This document shows positions 6,977-9,476 of a DNA stretch of 9,476 nt, piece by piece. Source of the stretch: Fidelibacterota bacterium (GTDB lineage Bacteria; Marinisomatota; Marinisomatia; Marinisomatales; TCS55); NCBI GenBank assembly GCA_002725545.1, contig PBPW01000013.1, forward strand, positions 6,049-15,524, written 5' to 3'. Under the pieces are notes generated by a model. It was not told the DNA's origin, made no database searches, and saw only the letters and a program-made list of their open reading frames with translations. A program made the position numbers and the translations under genes. Each line of letters starts with the position of its first letter. Position 1 is the stretch's first letter.

Positions 6977-9476
6977 ATGAAATAATATAACCCTTATAGC
7001 GTAGTGGATTTTTTCTCCTAATCACTGGGTTAGATCCAATACCAGACTGACTGGTTCCATGAACAGCTTCAAATGTTTGTTTTGTTCCTAATCTAATGGA
7101 TAAGTTAACTTTACCCCAAGTATAATCACCATAATTTGCAGTTGTACCATATCCAACTACATTTGTAAAGTTAGCAATCTTCGCAACAACAGTTGTAACC
7201 GTAGTTGCAATACCAACAGAATTTCCACTTATTTCGGGTGGAATGAACCTTGTATTATGTGTGTAATGTGCAACCTCAAAAGTTGCATCCATACATGTAG
7301 TACCAATTCCAAGAACAGAATTATCTGCACGTAATGTAGTAACTGGACCATTAACACCTGTTCCTGTAACATTAAACAGATATCCAGTCTCAATTCCACT
7401 TTGTACTAAAGAGAATCCAGATTTTAATTTAGAGTCCTGAGGTATATAGAAGTCAAATGTTATTCCAGTCGATGCAACACCAACAATAGTAGTTGTACCA
7501 ATACCAACAATTATTCCGTAATCACCTTCAATAGTTGTCTTAGGTACTTCTTCAAGTTTTCTTGAAGGAGGAGCAACCATAACTTCTGGTGAACCAATAG
7601 CACCAACATTAAACTTAATTGGAGTTGTAAGTGCCCATCTTCTATTTGTAGTGCCCAATCCAACATTATCATATACTTCAACTGCTAATTGATCACCTGG
7701 TTGATAACCAGTACCGCCTTCTACAATCGCTACAGAAGATACCTCATAGTTTAAAGTACTAATTTCAATATTAGCAGTAGCACCCCTACCAGATCCAGTA
7801 TATGTTATTAATTTAGCATTACTCATTGTATTAAGTCCACTCTCTAAGAATGGGAATCCAATACCATTTTGAGCAACAGTAAGAGAAGTTAATGGTCCAT
7901 ATATGTAACCAGTTCCACCCATACCAACAGCAATACCAGTGATACTTCCATTACTATCAATAGATGCAGTAGCTGTAGCAGCAGTTGCAACTCCTACAAC
8001 ATCAAATGGTTTTTGAACAGTAACTTCAGGTGCAACAGTATATCCAAAACCTGGATTAGTAACTGTAATCGCATTAACAGCACCATTAGAAATGGTACAT
8101 GATGCAGTTGCATTAACCAATGGTTCTTGAGTAATAATCTGCATCTTCTCTCTATCACCAACTAACATTGCTTCTTTAGGATCATCGAATAGAGATCTTA
8201 AAGAGTATACAAATACAGAAGTAGAATTAACCCCAACAGTCTCAAGAATATTGGTTTGTGGATTAATTACTGGTTCATAATAAACTCTATCTTTACCAAC
8301 AATGTTAGTATCAATAATCTTGTCAACATCCTGCTTAGTCCAAGAGATTGGTCTTTGAAGAAGTTCATTAGGTGTAACACCCTGACCAGCATAGTTATTA
8401 GTTGTAATAGTGTCTGCTGACTTAACATCCATAACAAGACGCTCATCTTGGTTAAATGTAACATCTACATCACTGTAAAGTTGAACATCATCACCAACTT
8501 TGAGTGTAGGTAGAACATCAACTTCTCTAACATCAATAGTCTGTGTACCAGTGTACATCAACAGTTTACACTTATCTCCAAGTGTAGTAAATCCTGCTAC
8601 ACCACCCTTAGGTGCTTCTGAGAATCTAAGAGTACTACCTCCAGTAAAGGTATAACCCTCACCAGGAGTCTGTAATATATCATTAACAAATACTAGTAAG
8701 TTAGATTGTAAATTAATACCTGCATTTGCTCTTGCAAAGAAGGATATTCTGTCACCATTACTTGCTAATGGGAATAGTCTTCTGATTCCATTAAAGTAAG
8801 GAGTAATATCATCAAGAACTAAGAAGTCACCAACATTCCAACCAGAGAATTTAGATGCATAAGTCTCATCAACAGTTAACTGGAATTCTCTGTAAGATCC
8901 AACACCTACAAACTGGTGAGCATATCTCTTACCAACAGGAGCCATACCAACATTCATCTTAATTGTTGTTGGAGTTGTAGATGCAATACCAACACCACCA
9001 TAAATTGGATCAGTTTGTCTTGGATATGGGTTTATAGAACCATAATCATCACTAGAACAAGTAAAGAGTAAAGATTCATTTGCAAGTCTAACTCTTTCTC
9101 CTGTATGTAAACTATGCTGTCCTACAGTTAAAGTCAACCATCCTGTAAATCCATTATAATCAGCATCAATGACTTTAAATCTACGTTCTGCAGGTGCTTT
9201 ACCGATATTAACACTAATTGTATTCTCAGTTGTTGATCCAATTGATACAGCGTTATTATGATAAGGATCAGCAGTACTAATACCAGACTTACCAACATTA
9301 ATTGTAATACTAGTTGGAGTAGTTGCTGCAATACCTATTGTTGCATTATGTGCAGGATCAGTTGTACGTGGATAAGAATGCTCAGTACGATGATCATCCA
9401 AATCACAAGTAAATGTCATTGATTCAGTAATAATACCAACAGTATTAGAACCTGCAACTAACTTATGATAAGAAGT
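6975..9476 (-). CDS. Large modular beta-rich virion structural protein, C-terminal part (5' end outside window)
   Basis: The frame is open from the right edge to a TAA at 6975: 833 residues visible. The ATG at 9419 is not the start. The 19 codons before it are open and in style with the rest (TSYHKLVAGSNTVG), and the ATG falls inside a repeated module. Numbering from that Met, the fragment holds NVG/NIG-ending repeats (21-43, 51-73, 137-158), with two TFTC/LFTC...YPRxTDP units ahead of the first and third. A segment around 240-272 (LLVFVNDILQTPGEGYTF) recurs in structural proteins of marine T4-like phages. Three GxGY beta modules follow (about 440-582), then many G[IVLY]GTT motifs, and a basic C-terminus with NPVIRRKNPLRYKGYI. 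No enzyme motif, membrane segment or coiled coil is apparent. It lies directly upstream of gp8, where T4 has the wedge gene 7 (1032 aa). A wedge or fibre-attachment role is inferred from that position; I do not see gp7 similarity. Could equally be a tail-fibre-like protein. Confidence 0.85.
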   Translation of the reverse strand, partial: TSYHKLVAGSNTVGIITESMTFTCDLDDHRTEHSYPRTTDPAHNATIGIAATTPTSITINVGKSGISTADPYHNNAVSIGSTTENTISVNIGKAPAERRFKVIDADYNGFTGWLTLTVGQHSLHTGERVRLANESLLFTCSSDDYGSINPYPRQTDPIYGGVGIASTTPTTIKMNVGMAPVGKRYAHQFVGVGSYREFQLTVDETYASKFSGWNVGDFLVLDDITPYFNGIRRLFPLASNGDRISFFARANAGINLQSNLLVFVNDILQTPGEGYTFTGGSTLRFSEAPKGGVAGFTTLGDKCKLLMYTGTQTIDVREVDVLPTLKVGDDVQLYSDVDVTFNQDERLVMDVKSADTITTNNYAGQGVTPNELLQRPISWTKQDVDKIIDTNIVGKDRVYYEPVINPQTNILETVGVNSTSVFVYSLRSLFDDPKEAMLVGDREKMQIITQEPLVNATASCTISNGAVNAITVTNPGFGYTVAPEVTVQKPFDVVGVATAATATASIDSNGSITGIAVGMGGTGYIYGPLTSLTVAQNGIGFPFLESGLNTMSNAKLITYTGSGRGATANIEISTLNYEVSSVAIVEGGTGYQPGDQLAVEVYDNVGLGTTNRRWALTTPIKFNVGAIGSPEVMVAPPSRKLEEVPKTTIEGDYGIIVGIGTTTIVGVASTGITFDFYIPQDSKLKSGFSLVQSGIETGYLFNVTGTGVNGPVTTLRADNSVLGIGTTCMDATFEVAHYTHNTRFIPPEISGNSVGIATTVTTVVAKIANFTNVVGYGTTANYGDYTWGKVNLSIRLGTKQTFEAVHGTSQSGIGSNPVIRRKNPLRYKGYIIS
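7674..8102 (-). repeat. Three GxGY beta modules in the large structural protein
   Basis: Copies lie at 8016-8102 (AVNAITVTNPGFGYTVAPEV), 7875-7964 (SITGIAVGMGGTGYIYGPL) and 7674-7763 (EVSSVAIVEGGTGYQPGDQL). Each has a short strand, then V-x-x-I/V-x-V, a Gly/Pro-Gly turn ending in GY, and a further strand. Spacing is irregular (about 50 and 110 bases between copies), so they are diverged modules and not a simple tandem array. A related copy lies in the gp8-like gene. Confidence 0.7.
8946..9359 (-). repeat. Three NVG-ending repeats, two within a larger TFTC...YPRxTDP unit
   Basis: Short repeats of 22-23 residues lie at 9291-9359, 9201-9269 and 8946-9011. Their shared pattern is DP, then 4-7 residues, then IGI/SIG, xTT, x-x-[ST]I-x-[IVM]-N-[VI]-G. 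The first and third belong to longer units that begin with (L/F)TC (TFTC near 9416, LFTC near 9068) and continue through YPRxTDP. The first long unit starts at or beyond the window edge, so further copies may lie upstream. This is the typical construction of large structural proteins in marine T4-like phages. Confidence 0.75.

Noticed and set aside
9417..9419. ATG at 9419 as the true start of the large structural protein
   Set aside because: The frame stays open to the window edge, the upstream codons have the same composition, and the Met lies inside a repeat unit whose beginning precedes it.

Overview
The window looks like part of the tail/baseplate module of a T4-like marine myovirus, most likely a cyanophage or a pelagiphage. 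The DNA is AT-rich. All coding sequence reads leftwards on the minus strand. Only two intergenic gaps are visible (33 and 18 bases), and there are no RNA genes, mobile elements or CRISPR arrays. Three long structural genes fill the window. The assignment rests on recognising a T4 gp8-like baseplate wedge protein and a DUF4815-type virion protein next to it. The host cannot be settled from this sequence alone.

In transcription order (right to left): (1) 9476-6975 is the C-terminal part (833 codons visible, 5' end outside the window) of a very large beta-rich virion structural protein built from repeated modules. (2) 6941-5358 is a complete 527-residue gp8-like baseplate wedge subunit, preceded by a short gap that carries a T4-type late promoter candidate. 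(3) 5339-1 is a giant DUF4815-type structural protein, open from its ATG to the left edge (1779 complete codons, no stop in the window). It carries a short coiled coil, a Thr tract and a striking 63-codon proline-rich insertion near its visible end.

The layout parallels the T4 wedge cluster 6-7-8-9-10. The large protein upstream of gp8 sits where T4 has gene 7, and the DUF4815 protein sits where T4 has genes 9/10. The functional equivalence is inferred from position only. The three products are expected to be late proteins that assemble into the baseplate periphery and its fibre or adsorption apparatus.

I see no defence system, no auxiliary metabolic gene and nothing that amounts to a wholly new system. 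The most unusual elements are the proline-rich, GC-rich repeat insertion at 162-350 and a Gly-Gly-x-Gly-Tyr beta module shared by two neighbouring but otherwise different structural genes.
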